Shown here piece by piece: positions 1 through 11,999 of a stretch of DNA of 64,000 nucleotides (positions are counted from its first letter, which is position 1; the number at the start of each line of letters is the position of its first letter). The stretch spans positions 1,984,001-2,048,000 of the forward strand of contig JACGZH010000002.1 in NCBI GenBank assembly GCA_014706385.1, given 5' to 3'. Origin of the DNA: Phaffia rhodozyma (Eukaryota > Basidiomycota > Tremellomycetes > Cystofilobasidiales > Mrakiaceae). Both the position numbers and the translations under genes were made by a program. The notes under the pieces are model-generated. The model made no database searches, was not told the origin of the DNA, and was given only the letters and a program-made list of their open reading frames with translations.

Positions 1-1
1 T

Positions 2-2798
2 GGTGCTTCTCAGTCCTCTGAGTTCCCGCCGCCGTCTTCGTCCTCGGTCCTTCCCGAGCTTGTTTTTCCTTCTCCGGCATTCATGGGTCAAGCCGGTCGA
101 CGGTTCCTTTCTGATTCACCGTCCCCCGGTGGCTCTCCGACAGGCTCTCCGTCCTTTCCGCCAATCTCTCTTCCTTCGATTCCCAACATTCCTTCTTCGT
201 CTCCTTCCCAATCTTGCCCGGTCCGTCAGGATTTTGGATCGTCCCAATCTTCGATTCAACAGCAGCAACAGCAACCTCCTACGCTAACGCCTCTTCAGTC
301 GCTTCATCTATTATCTTCCCAAAAACTCAGTCTTCTTCTCCGACCGCCATCGCCCCATCCGTTTTTCATGTCAAGACTCAACCCGGCCTCTGGCAAGGAT
401 GGCGAGACAAGAAGATATCCTGCCAGTACCAACCCGGTCACTGCACAGTCCACACCGAGACGTAGAGTCGTCGGGCTTACCGCAGAGGTTGGTGTAAGAG
501 GACTGATGCATCGATTAGAGACTGACGCGCGTCTCAGTGCGGATGAGATGGAGGCGTTGATTCGGTTCGTCCTTTCTCCTCTTTTCCTTCTTGCTTCCAA
601 AGGACATTATTCTCTCGGTCAGCCAGTCAGCTTGTTCACCGTAGACCTCCTACCTTTTTTAAAAACCCATTTTCAGACTGTCCCAAGCTCGTCCGGTCTC
701 CCTGCAGCGCGACAAGTCTGGTCGGCTGATCGCCTCAATCTCACCCACATCGGATGCTTCGGTCTCAACAGCCGAATTTGCAGCTACCTCGGCCGTCCCC
801 CGGGCTAATCTTCCTCTCGCCGGCTCTGGCATTCTTGCATTTATTTCTCGACCGACTCTTGAGGTCAGAAGCATCGTTCTTGTCCCGGCAGCTAATGATC
901 CGGACAGGATCATTGTCGAACCAATCCTTCCTGCCAGAGGTCTCGCCGTGATGGAGCTCGAGTTTTCAGAGGGCATGGAGGCCTACGCTCGAGAGGTTAT
1001 CAAAAAGTCTTCGGCCTCGTTCGAAGTTAATGTTCCTGGGACGAGACATTCGACATCCGGAACGACGTTACCCTCGCTCGTCAACTCACTGGTAGGCAGA
1101 CGGTCTCCGACAGATCCTAGTCCGGCAGATGGGCTCAAGGTGGTCATTGATCGAGTTCCAACAGTCAGAGAAACGGTCCTACCAGGGATCAAGCTTAGAA
1201 GATCAAGTAGCACGCCGTCGTCTCCAATCAAGGCAAACGCCTCGTCGGAGCCTGTCAACGAGTTTCTCTCTCCGACGATGAACAACGTCCCGCACGCTTC
1301 AAAGCTCAAGTCGTCGTTATCATCGTCGTCCTTGGGGTTACAAAAGCAGCAGCAGCAGCAGCAGCTTGCTATCCCTCGATCGGCGCTTTCGAAACCGAGA
1401 CGGTCGATGAGCTCAATGAACTTGGTCACTAGGCGATCGTTTCCGCCACCAGTAGGTTCTCAATTCGCCGAGTCTGCATTGGAAGACGATGACAAGGAGG
1501 ACGAGACCCCGCTGAGCGAGATCCAACGGAGACACTCCACGATCGCCCTCACGCCGGTGCCCTCACAATCGACGAGAGCGCGGGATCGAGTTAGGTTTGC
1601 CCAGGTTGACGTGATGGAAGACGATAGATCATGTAAGGAGGATCTCGGAAAAGATTTAGATAGACAAGGCGAGGCTCCCTGGATGGACAGCCAGGCAGAG
1701 ATCAGGGCGAGAGAAGACGCAGAGTGGGAGGCACTCGAGCGAGATCGTCTTCGGGCTGATGAGGAAGAGCGGAGACGACAGGAAAGGTACCGAGCCGAGG
1801 TCGCTGCTGCTCGAGAGCGAAGAGATCTCGCCAAGCTCGGGAGCAAGAAGGGCAACAACGGCAACTACGAAGAATGGGGCGCGCTCAGTGCCAGGGTCGC
1901 AACATCCTCTCGGACAACCAGGAGCGAGAGCTTACGGACGTTGGGTGAGAATAGCGCTAGCCCTATGGATACCAACCAGCCGGCAGCCAGGCGAGGAGAC
2001 AGATCTTCCAGGGTGTTCGCCCCGGTCGAGCTGTCGATCCATCCGGATAGATCCAGACAAAACGCGTTGGAGATATCTCCGTCGACATCAAATTCGACGA
2101 CGCCGTCCCATTCACCCCAATCAGGTTCCCCACCGTCGTCGTCCCCTCGGTCATCAATTCTTTCCTCCGCCCGTCCCTCTCCTGTCTCAACCAACAGTGG
2201 CGGGATAAGCAAACGGCATTCGACCGCTGCCATCACACCTTCACCGCTTTCGTCCTCGATAGAGAATCAGCCGGTTCGAGGTAGTCAGCAAAAATCGGCT
2301 CTCAGCTCACCTGGAGCTCAGCCGCCTGTCGCCTTGTCGACCTCCGCACCGAGTCGTCCATCGTCTGGCCATCACTCTAGTCTATCCCTACAGATCCCTC
2401 CGCCTTACGCTTCATCCCCAATGATGGTTCATTCGTATTCAACCCCTTCGCTTGCCGGCAACACGCACTACACTCATCAACCAGCTTACTCACCGGTCTT
2501 GACTTCTCCCCCAACAACCTACTACCATCCTCACCACCTTCATCATGTGCCCCAGCCTCAATATTACCCTCAACCGGCGTATTCGGTTCAGGGTTATCCG
2601 TTCTCGACTCACTACACTCAGTTTGGATTTCCTAACCAACACCAAGGATTTTCTCCCCTAATGACACCCCAATATATTCAACCGCATCAGGCAGCGTACC
2701 AACAACCGATTCACATTCAGCCTCAGCCTCATATGGGATCTAGATCCAGTCGAGCAAACCTTCGGCCGACACCAGGATCCTCTCGACAGGAAAGATGA
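2..2798 (+). CDS. Large Ser/Pro-rich disordered protein, 5' partial
   Basis: The reading frame is already open at the left edge, so the start lies outside the window. Two exons are visible, 2..564 and 677..2798. The 112-nt intron begins GTTCGT and ends TTTCAG, and the split Arg codon rejoins the frame, giving about 894 visible residues. The only compact-looking part spans the junction, roughly residues 150-290, with hydrophobic stretches such as GSGILAFISRPTLEVRSIVL. The rest is low complexity: Ser/Pro-rich segments, a short polyGln run at 1348-1365, a charged Glu/Arg coiled-coil-like segment near 1690-1860, and a Tyr/His/Pro/Gln-rich tail (about 2400-2720). I do not recognise the family. The tail resembles disordered regions of fungal regulatory or RNA-binding scaffolds, but that is only composition. 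ATGs at 83 and 951 lie inside the open frame and are not needed as starts. Confidence 0.75.
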
Positions 2799-3617
2799 CC
2801 TTCGACCTCGGACCTCAATGTCTGTCCACTCTCTCCTCTGGTCAATCACGGAGCATGCTATCTCGTCTTTCCCTCTTCTCCCTCATCTCTTCTTTGATTA
2901 GATCACCCATGCCTGCACTTTACATTATGCTCCACATATCAACTTCATCTGTCTATAACTCTGTTTCTGTTCTAATTATTTGTACGTTCACTCAACCTTC
3001 CTCTCATTATACATCCATCCACAGGTCTTTGCATGCACCATCACACCATACCGCCAGGGTAACATGTCTTTCACTTTCCTTCTGTCTTTTCTTGTTTCTC
3101 TTCTTCTCTCCTGAACGCTTTCTTGGGTGTAGTCATGTCCCTCCGCATATTCCATTCTTTTTTTCCCATTCCAGTCATTCGTTGTTTACTGTCTTTTCCA
3201 TACATTCTTTTCCTAATTATATCATCTATTCCTGTTAATTAATTTCCTCTTCTATATTTTGAGTAATCATTCTTGCATTCGCTTCCGGTCCTGGCTTTGG
3301 TTTGTTCTGTTCAGTCTATTCCCTTCTATCCTCTCTTGATTTCATCCCATGCAAACCATGTCTTTGTCCTACACGCCTCTTCAGACTGAGAGTTAACGCC
3401 GTTATTCCGGCTTTGGGTGTTTGAAATCAGCTGCGATTGATGAGATAAGCCTCGGACGTATACGATCACACAGCTTTTTTGAGTTTTGCGGAGATTGAGA
3501 GTATTTGGGAAAAAAACAAGTGATTGAGAACACTCCCTGCGATTGAATCATCCTCCCAACAACGAACGATCTTTTGTTCTCAGCTTTCATTAGAGTACCT
3601 ATCTACTCATCAGCAAC
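2799..3617. other. Intergenic region, pyrimidine-rich
   Basis: About 820 bases between the stop of the large disordered protein and the start of PBN1. The plus strand is rich in CT tracts, as is common in 3' UTRs and upstream regions here. I see no convincing coding exon, RNA gene or repeat. The short open frames lack splice-supported continuation. Confidence 0.5.
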
Positions 3618-4755
3618 ATGAGCTTGCCCATTCATAGGCCTCACGGACAGCTTGAGAGAGAAGGAGGAGCAAGAGGAGGTCTAGGATCCTCACCTATAGT
3701 GGCCGATCTGACGGCCAGTCCGGATGGAGAAGGCCTCACTCGGGAAGAGCTTGAATCGGAACGCCTTGAACGGCAGAGGTCGGCCAGGAAGAACAGATTT
3801 CCGATCCATCAGTTTCGACAATCCTTGCCTTTGGATCTGAATTCGGACGTCCCTCCGCCGTTTGATCTCCCAGTGTACACGAGCGCTCTTCTTCCTGAAC
3901 AGTCCTTTCATTCAACTCTACTCACCACGTTTTCACTTCCCACCGTTCATTCGAACGCCGACATACCCCAATCATTCCTTGAATGTACCGTTCTACTTAT
4001 ATATCATGTCCCACCGTCCGTCATCATTGATCCATACCAAATCGATCAGCTTCATACCGATGGCGTCCTGGGCGACTCAGTTCAATTCTTTGGAGATATC
4101 GAGCTGGAACTACCCCTTTCGAGACTATCCGACCGAGCGAGAGACGGATCAGGGCTCATCTTAGAGATCAATCTGATTCAGCAGAAGGAGAAAATTGCAG
4201 AGGGAAACAAAGAAAGGAACATACAGGTAGGAGTGCCGTTACACGGGAGATATCTAGAACCGAAGAGGGTAGAAGAAGAGCGCTCGGAGCGGACGGTTGA
4301 TATCGAATGGCCATGGGTAGGCCTAAAATGCCCTCTATCTCCATCTTCGTCATCAGCAGGTTCGTTCTTCTTGTTCACTTCTCCTCTTGTTCTACTAAGT
4401 ATCATGGCGCTTTCCTCTACCGGCAATACCTAATCTTCATGCTACTCTTGTCATCAACCTTGATCCTTCCTTAACAGTAGTTTCTGGTCTACCAAGCCCG
4501 TTTCCTCCGGACCTGTTTTCATCAATGAATCAGACCTTGTACTCTTTTCGAACTTCCTCCTCGATCTTATCATCGAAAACAGACAGACCGTTGACGGCTC
4601 CGATGGTTCTTCCTGTCGGAAGTTCATCACATTTATCGTCTATCGAGATCAGTACAGCGATCGCTGTTTGGTTGGGAGCTGTCTGGGTTGGATGGTGCAT
4701 ATTTTGCCGCGTGAAGAGCGGTCGAGACGACATAGTGAAGCTAAAAGTGGAATGA
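3618..4755 (+). CDS. PBN1: Pbn1/PIG-X, subunit of GPI mannosyltransferase I
   Basis: Exons 3618..4359 and 4478..4755 encode 339 residues; the intron donor is GTTCGT. Pbn1/PIG-X is an ER membrane protein that stabilises Gpi14/PIG-M, which adds the first mannose to GPI precursors in the ER lumen. Support comes from the family pattern in the middle of the protein: a strand-rich luminal domain, then the PIG-X-like segment VPLHGRYLEPKR and, shortly after, VDIEWPWVGLKCP. A single C-terminal membrane span follows (STAIAVWLGAVWVGWCIF, about residues 300-318) with a short basic tail. This is type I topology as in human PIG-X. An obvious N-terminal signal peptide is missing; the first 60 residues are polar and Arg/Glu-rich, so the start may be misjudged or membrane insertion may rely on the C-terminal span. 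The family call is from remembered motifs. Confidence 0.72.
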
Positions 4756-5042
4756 CGATTAGGTATTAAATCTCAAATATTATGTCAAGTACCAGTATAA
4801 GATTTGTCTGCTGCTCTAGTGGTATATTTCGTCCCATCTCCTGCTTCCCCCTCATTCATATAGATCGGGTCGAGGTTGGACGAATATTGAGAAAGAAGGA
4901 AAAAGGAACAAGAGAAAAAAAAGCAAAAAAAAGCAACTTCCAAGAATTTACAGCATAACCATCCTGCCATCTTCTTGGCTTCTCTTTCAAATACAAGATT
5001 AAAATATAGTTTCATCTTCTTCAAGCTCTAGCTCGTTCCGAA

Positions 5043-6511
5043 TCATTCGACAACGAGTTCGTTTCCTCCAGTCAGATCTTGTCCGGATCGGATCCATCTT
5101 CCGAGCGCGACACAGAACAGAAGCAGGCATAGATCCTGTCCAAATTGAGTGACCATCGAGATGTATCTTGAAGCAGTAAAAAGATATCCCTTGAGTTGAG
5201 CTGGGAGGAACGGGAGGAAAGGAGAAGCAAGCGAGAGGAGCTTTGAAGGAGGTGGCCGAGACTAGCAAGATCATATCGAGTCGGTTGTGAAGAGAGAACA
5301 GCAAGTCAGCGCGAGTTTGGACAATGTAAGATGCAATTAAGGAAGGACGACAAGAAAGAAACTTACTCGGAAAAGCATGACGCGTGTCGTCTGCAGAATC
5401 AAGGACAGAGTTGCGAAAGCCCAGAAGACCGGCTGTGGGGTGTTTGATTGCCGTGTCAATGAACAGTATCGATCTTTCACATGTCCAAAGACTGTCTTTC
5501 TTCTCCGTTCCAACACGCAGCGAGGACGAAACAGAAAACAAAGTCAAAATAGAGAATCACTGACCAGCTCAACCCCTGCGCCCTTGTCGTTCCAGGCCAA
5601 ATTTCCTCGATCCCATTCTCCAACGAATCCAGTACGCGCTCTCCTTTCTCTAACCGTCGGTTCCCACCATCCCAGCACAAACACTACGAGCCCCAGTACA
5701 CCCAAGAAGTGAGCGATCGTGAACACCCTATCCATTCGTGATTTGACCCCTGAGTACATCAGATCCTGCTGCCCCTCAGTCCCTGCGCTCGGATCGAATC
5801 CGGGTGGGAAGAGACCTCCAGCAGAGTCGCCCATAGGATTTGGAAAAGGAGATCCTGAGCCTGATGAAAAACTCTGCAAAGACTGGAGCATTGCTTGAAG
5901 TGGATCGGCATCGGGAGAGGGCGAGGAGGGCGAGGATCCATCAAAGGCGGGAGGAAAGCCTCCGAACATCTGAGACAAAAACTCTTGTTGGGACTGAGAG
6001 GGAGTGGGAGAGAAAGTACTGGGCTGAGAGGATGATGGAGGTAGAGAGGACACTTGGTTTTCAGAGGTCGTTCGTCGAATAGGAGGAGGAGCTGAAGACG
6101 TGATGTTAGGTCCATAGATATTATTAAGTCGGTTAATGCAAAAAGGTGGGCATGCGGCTTAATCAGTCTCTCCATTTCATGAGGCGAAAATAGGAAAACA
6201 TAAGAGGATGCTTCTTAGGAAAAGCTTTCAGCTTACGCGTTTCGTACAACTTGGCTCCTTCTTCGCCTCTCGCGGTGCTTGCCAGTCGGGCCAAACCGGC
6301 ACCTCCTCTAGCTTGGATCTTGGCCTTACGTGCTTCAGCTCGAAGTCGACTATTTAGGGGAAAAAAGAAAGAGAGAAAAAGAAACATATGAACCAAGATC
6401 GGATAGTCAGGAAAAAGCGAGATGATTCGAGGGCAGGTAAGTAGATGAGCAATTTTAGAAACACAGAGCAATAAAGAACAAAACTGACGCTTCTGATGGA
6501 GGGGCAGACAT
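5043..6511 (-). CDS. GET2: Get2, membrane receptor subunit of the GET tail-anchored protein pathway
   Basis: Five exons on the minus strand: 6489..6511, 6349..6237, 6091..5565, 5432..5367 and 5261..5043; 315 residues. Get2 with Get1 forms the ER receptor that accepts tail-anchored proteins from Get3. The N-terminus has the family signature, a short Ser/Pro start followed by a basic helix (RLRAEARKAKIQARGGAG) that in Get2/CAML binds Get3. A Pro/Ser-rich linker follows. Three C-terminal hydrophobic segments are visible: HFLGVLGLVVFVLGWW, then VFWAFATLSLILQTTRVMLF encoded exactly by the 66-nt exon 4, and DLCLLLFCVALGRWI. Exon 1 is only 23 coding bases. The gene shares a roughly 310-bp upstream region with RFC1. 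Confidence 0.82.
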
Positions 6512-6819
6512 AGTTCTGATTGATCTAGAGAGAGCGAGCTAGCTTAAAACGCTTGTGTGTGTGTGTGCTGTAAGAAGATGAAGAAAGATGGAGAGAGGCA
6601 AGAGAGAGGAAGAGGAAGAGTGAGTGCTCGGCTGGGCGGTCACGGTGTGGCGACGCGCGCGCACCGCTTTATCACATGACTCAAACGCGTTCGTGGACAC
6701 GCGTCTTCGAACACGCCTGATTACGCGTCATCGTCCGATTTGTACTCCCATCGATCAACCACCCTCATTTATACCTCATCTTTATCCTCTTTTTCTTTTG
6801 AAATAGGTCCTTCGTTGTC
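6512..6819. promoter_or_regulatory. Divergent GET2/RFC1 promoter with three ACGCGT sites
   Basis: This 308-bp region separates the two start codons. Three exact ACGCGT hexamers lie at 6685-6690, 6699-6704 and 6723-6728, within 44 bp and about 90-135 bp upstream of the RFC1 start. ACGCGT is the MluI cell-cycle box bound by MBF-type Swi6/Mbp1 factors, which drive G1/S genes in fungi. A TG dinucleotide run lies at about 6554-6567 on the GET2 side. Binding is inferred from sequence only. Confidence 0.65.
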
Positions 6820-9800
6820 ATGTCAGACTCGGAAGAAGAGTATGTGGAGATTGAGAGATCTAGGAGAACTTCTGTCCCACGAAAGAAGGAGGTAACACCG
6901 AAGCCAACTGATAAATCAGGAGCTGATATTCGATCGTTCTTCGTAAGCCTTCACATATTATCTTTCTCCTCATCCTCTCTTCAAAAATGTATGTCGATGA
7001 TTGACATCCTTCCTTGTCGCTCATCATGCATATTTGATGGTAGGGTGGAAGTGAACAATCGAGCTCAAATACCAGCTCAGTGATCAAGATGGCCTCTTCC
7101 TCTAAGGGTAATCCATTCAGCAAGGCAGCCAAAACCTCGTCCACCGTGGTCGACGATGACGGTGTCATTGAACTCGGTTAGCCCTTCTTTCCTCATTGAT
7201 TTAACTCTATCACAAATCTCTACAGCTGGATTAATTAATACAGAGCCTCGTATGTCTAACTGCCTGACTGCTGTCTGACCTATAGGTGACTCGGATGATG
7301 AAAAACCTTCTAAGCAACCAAATAGGTACTAAATAGCTCCTTGCTCGTTTTGCGTTGTATACGTAGATCGCTCCTGAACGTGAGCTGATCTGAGTCCTTC
7401 TTGCTATATAACCTGAAAACATCTTAACAGCTCCCAAAAGATCCCTCCAGTGCTAGCAGCCATATCCAGGACTTCTAAGCCAGTTGCTCGTCCTAGGGCG
7501 GTGCGGAAGGCTTTGTCGTCTGATTCAGAAGTCGAGGAAGCGCCAAAGCCAACCAAGACGACAGCGCGAAAGACTCCAATAAAGAGAAAGATTGTTTCTA
7601 GTGACTCTGAGGACGAGATTAAAGTCCAAAAAAAGCCTGCTGTTGCTTCTGCTACTAAACCGAACGGATCTAAGATTTCAGCCTCAACTGCCGTAAAGAG
7701 TAACAAGAGAAGGGTCGAAGATGATAAGGTAAGTCTAACAGCAAGTAGGTACATACCACGTGGCGTAGAGCTGATGTCATTCTTATCTTCTTTACGAAAG
7801 GACTCTAAATCATCAGAAGAAGACATCAAACCGGCCCAGAAATCATCGGCTAAGAAGGCGCCTGTTGTCGAGAAGAAACCCCCAGTGAAGAAGGTTACAT
7901 CTAAAGACGAACCCAAGGAGGAACTCAAGGAGAAAGACGAGAAGTCAGACACAAAGGCAAATAAGTGAGAATAGCTTTTGACGTCACAAATAACTGACAC
8001 ACCTCTATTGAGCAGAACAGTTACACTAATAGTCTTAATTTGCATACCTAACTCGAAGCTATAAAGCTTTCATGGCTAGAAAGATGGCGAGCTCAACCGG
8101 GCCGGCTGCACCTGGGTCAAAAGAAATTCCTGATGGAAAACCCAACTGCCTGGCAGGTTTGACTTTTGTCTTCACAGGGGAATTATCCAGTTTGGCAAGA
8201 GAAGAGGCGGTTGAATTGGCCAAACGATATGGCGGGTGAGCTTCCGTTTGAAGGTATATTCCTACTTGAGAGAGCAAGAGGCTGAAGAATGTTTTGTCTT
8301 TGATCTGCATGTGTGATCGGTTAATATAGCAAAGTCACTACGGCGCCTTCTGGCAAAACCTCATACGTTGTTCTTGGAGAAAATGCTGGACCTTCTAAGT
8401 TGGAAAAAATCAAGAAGCTCAACGTCAAGACCCTGGATGAGGACGGATTCATAGGACTGATCGGTAGCCGTGGCGCTGGTGAATTAGATGAGAAGACTAA
8501 GAAGAAAATGGCTGATGAAGAGAAGAAAATCAAGCAGGTGGCTCAAGAGATGGAAGCCGCAGAGAAAGAGGAGCAAAAAAAGAGGGCTCAATTAATCAAA
8601 GAGGCTCAGAAGCCTGCAGCTAGCAACAGCGCTCCCAAGTGAGTATAATTCTCTCTGTGTCTTTGTCTTCTTGATCTCACGCTAAAGAGACGGATCGTTT
8701 ATCTTGTTCGTTATTATCGTTGTGCTAGAATCATTCCTCCGGATCCCAAGTCCCAACTCTGGACGACTAAATATGCTCCTTCACAATTATCTCAGATTTG
8801 TGGTAATAAGTCCAATGTTGAAAAGCTTCAAACTTGGCTTCATGCTTGGTAAGTCTCAACGGTTCTGACTTATACTCAGTGATGTGTTGAAACGCACAGT
8901 ACGGTAACAAATCACACTCTGTCGAATTCCATTCTCTTCTTTGTTTTCAGGAGTACCTCTTATAAGTCTGCATTCAAGAAGCCCGGCAAAGACGCTATGG
9001 GGACTTTCCGAGCTGTCCTGATCTCTGGCCCTCCTGGAATTGGAAAGACTACCGCCGCTCATCTTGTTGCCAAGGTTTGCGGATATGAACCGCTGGAATA
9101 CAACGCTAGTGACGCAAGGAGTAAGAAGCTGATCGAAGTCCGTCGTTTTCACTTGTCGAGTTCCAACTTCTTCAAAGTTTCAAGTATCTTCTGATCATCT
9201 TTGTATCATTCATTTATCAGTCGGGAACTAACATCGACAACACGAGCATGGATGGCTGGCTCAAACAAGGAGGTGTAAGTATTTTCTGAAGTTGTCGACG
9301 TGATGATAGGTTGCGCAGCTGAGTTTCCCGCTTACCTATTTTATAATCGTCTGTAGGAAAAGACCACTGCCGCAGGAGTTGAGATCACACATAAGACCTG
9401 TTTGATTTTCGATGAGGTGGATGGTATGTCTTCTGGTGATCGTGGAGGAGTAGGCGCTATGAATGCTTTGATCAAGAAGACCAAGGCATGTCCATCACTT
9501 CTCAGTTTGATAATCTCTTGAGAGGTCAAAAGCCTTACGTGGTCATGCGATTCATTTTCAACTCTAGATCCCTATGATTCTCATCTGTAATGATAGAAAT
9601 CATCCAAAGATGAAGCCTCTTCAGTCTACTTGCTTCAATATGCCCTTCCGAAGGTATAGTGTCACTGTTAGCTACTACCGGCAAAAGATCACCGTGAACC
9701 TGACTCTATGCTTTTGGTTTACCTCTTTTTGATCTTAGAGCAACTGTTCAGGAGATTCGATCGCGCATCATGTCTATCGCCTTCAGGTTTGTCTTGCGCG

Positions 9801-11624
9801 ATACGAAATATCCGACCTGCAATCTCAACTAATAAAAACTGTCTCTATTATCACGTTACCAGGGAAAAGATGAAAATCCCAGTCAATGTGGTAGATCAGT
9901 TAATCGCTGGTTCGAACTCTGATATCCGACAGGTACTAAATATGATGTCAACATGGAAACTCTCTAGCGACTCGATGACCTTCGATGAAGGCAAGGAACT
10001 GTTCGTCTCGTCTCTTACTCTTTCCTTATAGACTTACTCGTGTTTCAGCGCTAACGTGATATAACACTGATTTCGTCTGCGCGGACATTAATCTAGCGCG
10101 AGGGCTAACGAGAAGAACGCGATAATGACTCCTTTCACAATCTGTGATAAACTCTTTAGCCCGTATATGTTCTCTCACACCAACAAGCAATCGCTCGGTG
10201 AGAAAATGGAATTGTACTTTCATGATTTCAGTTTCGTTCCGTTGTTCGTTCAAGTAGGTCCACCCTCTCTTTATATATAACTGCTTCGTGGAGAAGATCC
10301 GTCCGTTGAAGTCTTCATTCTGGATCCGTTAGGACAATTACTCCAAGCAAAACTTTGCCAGGTTAAATGGGTTGTCAGGCCCCGAGAGGACACTCAAGCA
10401 ACTTACTCTTTTGGATCAGGCTGCTGACTCGATCTCTCAAGGAGATTTGATGGATAGAATGATTCACAGGTTCGTTCATCCTTTCCTGTAAAACATTTGA
10501 CTCATGTGAGCTCTGTTGACAAAGAAATTCTTTCATGATCCCCTGTCTGCTTATAGTTCGGACCAACAGTGGTCTTTACTCCCGAACCATGCAATCATGT
10601 CGACTGTCCGACCGGCTTACTTTTGTTACGGAGGCAGTGGAGGTTGGGGCGGCGGGTACGGTATGAAGTTCCCAGAGTGAGTGGGCTCCTTTCGATCAAA
10701 CAGCGTTCAGCTGGTCAAGAATGAAGATTGCTGAACGGATATACTTGATGCCTGGTGTGCTGTTGAAACGAATCTAGGTGGCTAGGCCAGAATTCTCGAC
10801 AAACAAAGAATTACCGACAGTTGAACGACATTCATATACATATGCGGCTTAAAGTCTCGGCTAATATGAACCAAGTTCGAGAGCACTATATTCCTACTTT
10901 ATATTCTCAAATGGTCGAGCCTTTATGCTCCAAAGAGGGGGCGGTACGTAATGAATCTAATTTCACTTGGAAAAAAGTTGCTTGCTAATCTTTTGCTGCT
11001 TCAACGCTTCATACCTGTTGTGGGGTTTCCATCTGTGTTCAGAACTCCGTTGACGATGTGATCGACGTTATGGATGAATACTACCTGAGCAAGGAAGATT
11101 GGGATTCGATAGTTGAGCTAGGAGTAGGCGAGAGGAAGGATGAAACTATTCTAAAGAAGATACCGACATCTGTTAAAAGCACGTTTACTAGAAAGTGCGT
11201 ATACTTTCTCTATTCTCTGTATTCTGAACTAATCGAATAATCTAAAGAGTTCCGTAACTCATCAGATTTTTCTCTTCCGGTATCATAGTTATAACAAAAA
11301 GGATCATCCTATCGCCGTTCACAAGGCTACTAACGTCCCTGTAGCCAAGAAGCTTGCTGCTGGTCCAAAGGCAGATCACGAAGATGTTCAAGACGTGCGC
11401 AATTTATTCTCCTTACCATGTTGTCGCTCGATAGTCCATCAGGCTGACTTGGCAATTTTTTGCATCTCATTCAGGTCGACGACGATTTGGGAGACGAGGA
11501 GTCTGAGCGCGAGGATACTGGGGATGCAGACGACTTTTCAAAGGACAAGCTTATCAAGCAGCCGAAAGCGACTAAGGGTAAGGCGGCTGCCAAATCGAAA
11601 GCTGCTTCTAAAGCAAAGAAGTAA
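6820..11624 (+). CDS. RFC1: Replication factor C subunit 1 (clamp loader large subunit)
   Basis: Twenty-one exons: 6820..6942, 7044..7176, 7286..7325, 7431..7728, 7801..7964, 8080..8235, 8330..8638, 8729..8848, 8951..9137, 9221..9274, 9357..9485, 9568..9653, 9739..9786, 9863..10000, 10097..10253, 10333..10469, 10557..10676, 10778..10943, 11043..11194, 11289..11394, 11475..11624; 990 residues. Rfc1 is the large subunit of the complex that opens PCNA and loads it at primer ends. Seen in order: a PIP-box-like DIRSFFGG near residue 38; an acidic/Lys-rich linker with SDSE clusters; a BRCT domain (about 275-350, [13 protein letters not shown]); an AAA+ module with Walker A GPPGIGKT and Walker B LIFDEVDG; the CNDRNHPK sensor region; the Rfc1 C-terminal domain; and a Lys-rich tail. 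Intron 11 is GC-AG. The upstream ACGCGT cluster suggests S-phase expression. Confidence 0.93.
9486..9567 (+). other. GC-AG intron in RFC1
   Basis: The exon ends after the Lys codon of KKTK, and the next bases are GCATGT rather than GT. Resuming at the CTCTAG acceptor gives KKTK followed by [14 protein letters not shown], which is the conserved Rfc1 sequence with nothing missing. No GT donor nearby keeps this alignment. Confidence 0.85.
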
Positions 11625-11999
11625 CCAGTAGGTGCATCGATAGAAATACCACTATCTTAGATATCTTATCATATATACGATACTCTGGACGACCCCCCTC
11701 CTTTCTTTGCCTTATGTTTATGTCTTTGTACCATATCAAAATGCCTTCCGTTTCAGCGTTTTCTCAAAAGGAGTCTCCTCAGCGGGGTTACTGGCATGTA
11801 ACCACCGCGTTTGTTCTTGTTGAACAACTTCTTTGTCTATTATAAACAATCTAGATACTCCATCATCTCCATCATCAGCATTCTTCTATCATCTCTTTCA
11901 AGTCGGCCTTGCATATATCATCATCAGACGTTCTGCCGCTTGTCATGAAGCAGGACGACCAATCGTGAGACCTTATAATGAAAACTTTGACCGAACATC
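11625..11999. other. RFC1 3' region and upstream region of the TBC gene
   Basis: 375 bases between tandem genes. An in-frame stop at 11988-11990 sits just before the ATG at 12000, which fixes the TBC start as the first ATG of that frame. I see no additional gene. Confidence 0.5.

Noticed and set aside
983..1864. Long minus-strand open frames under the first gene, including a Cys-rich run
   Set aside because: They are shadows of the plus-strand repeats (polyGln codons read as Cys on the other strand) and have no motif or splice support.
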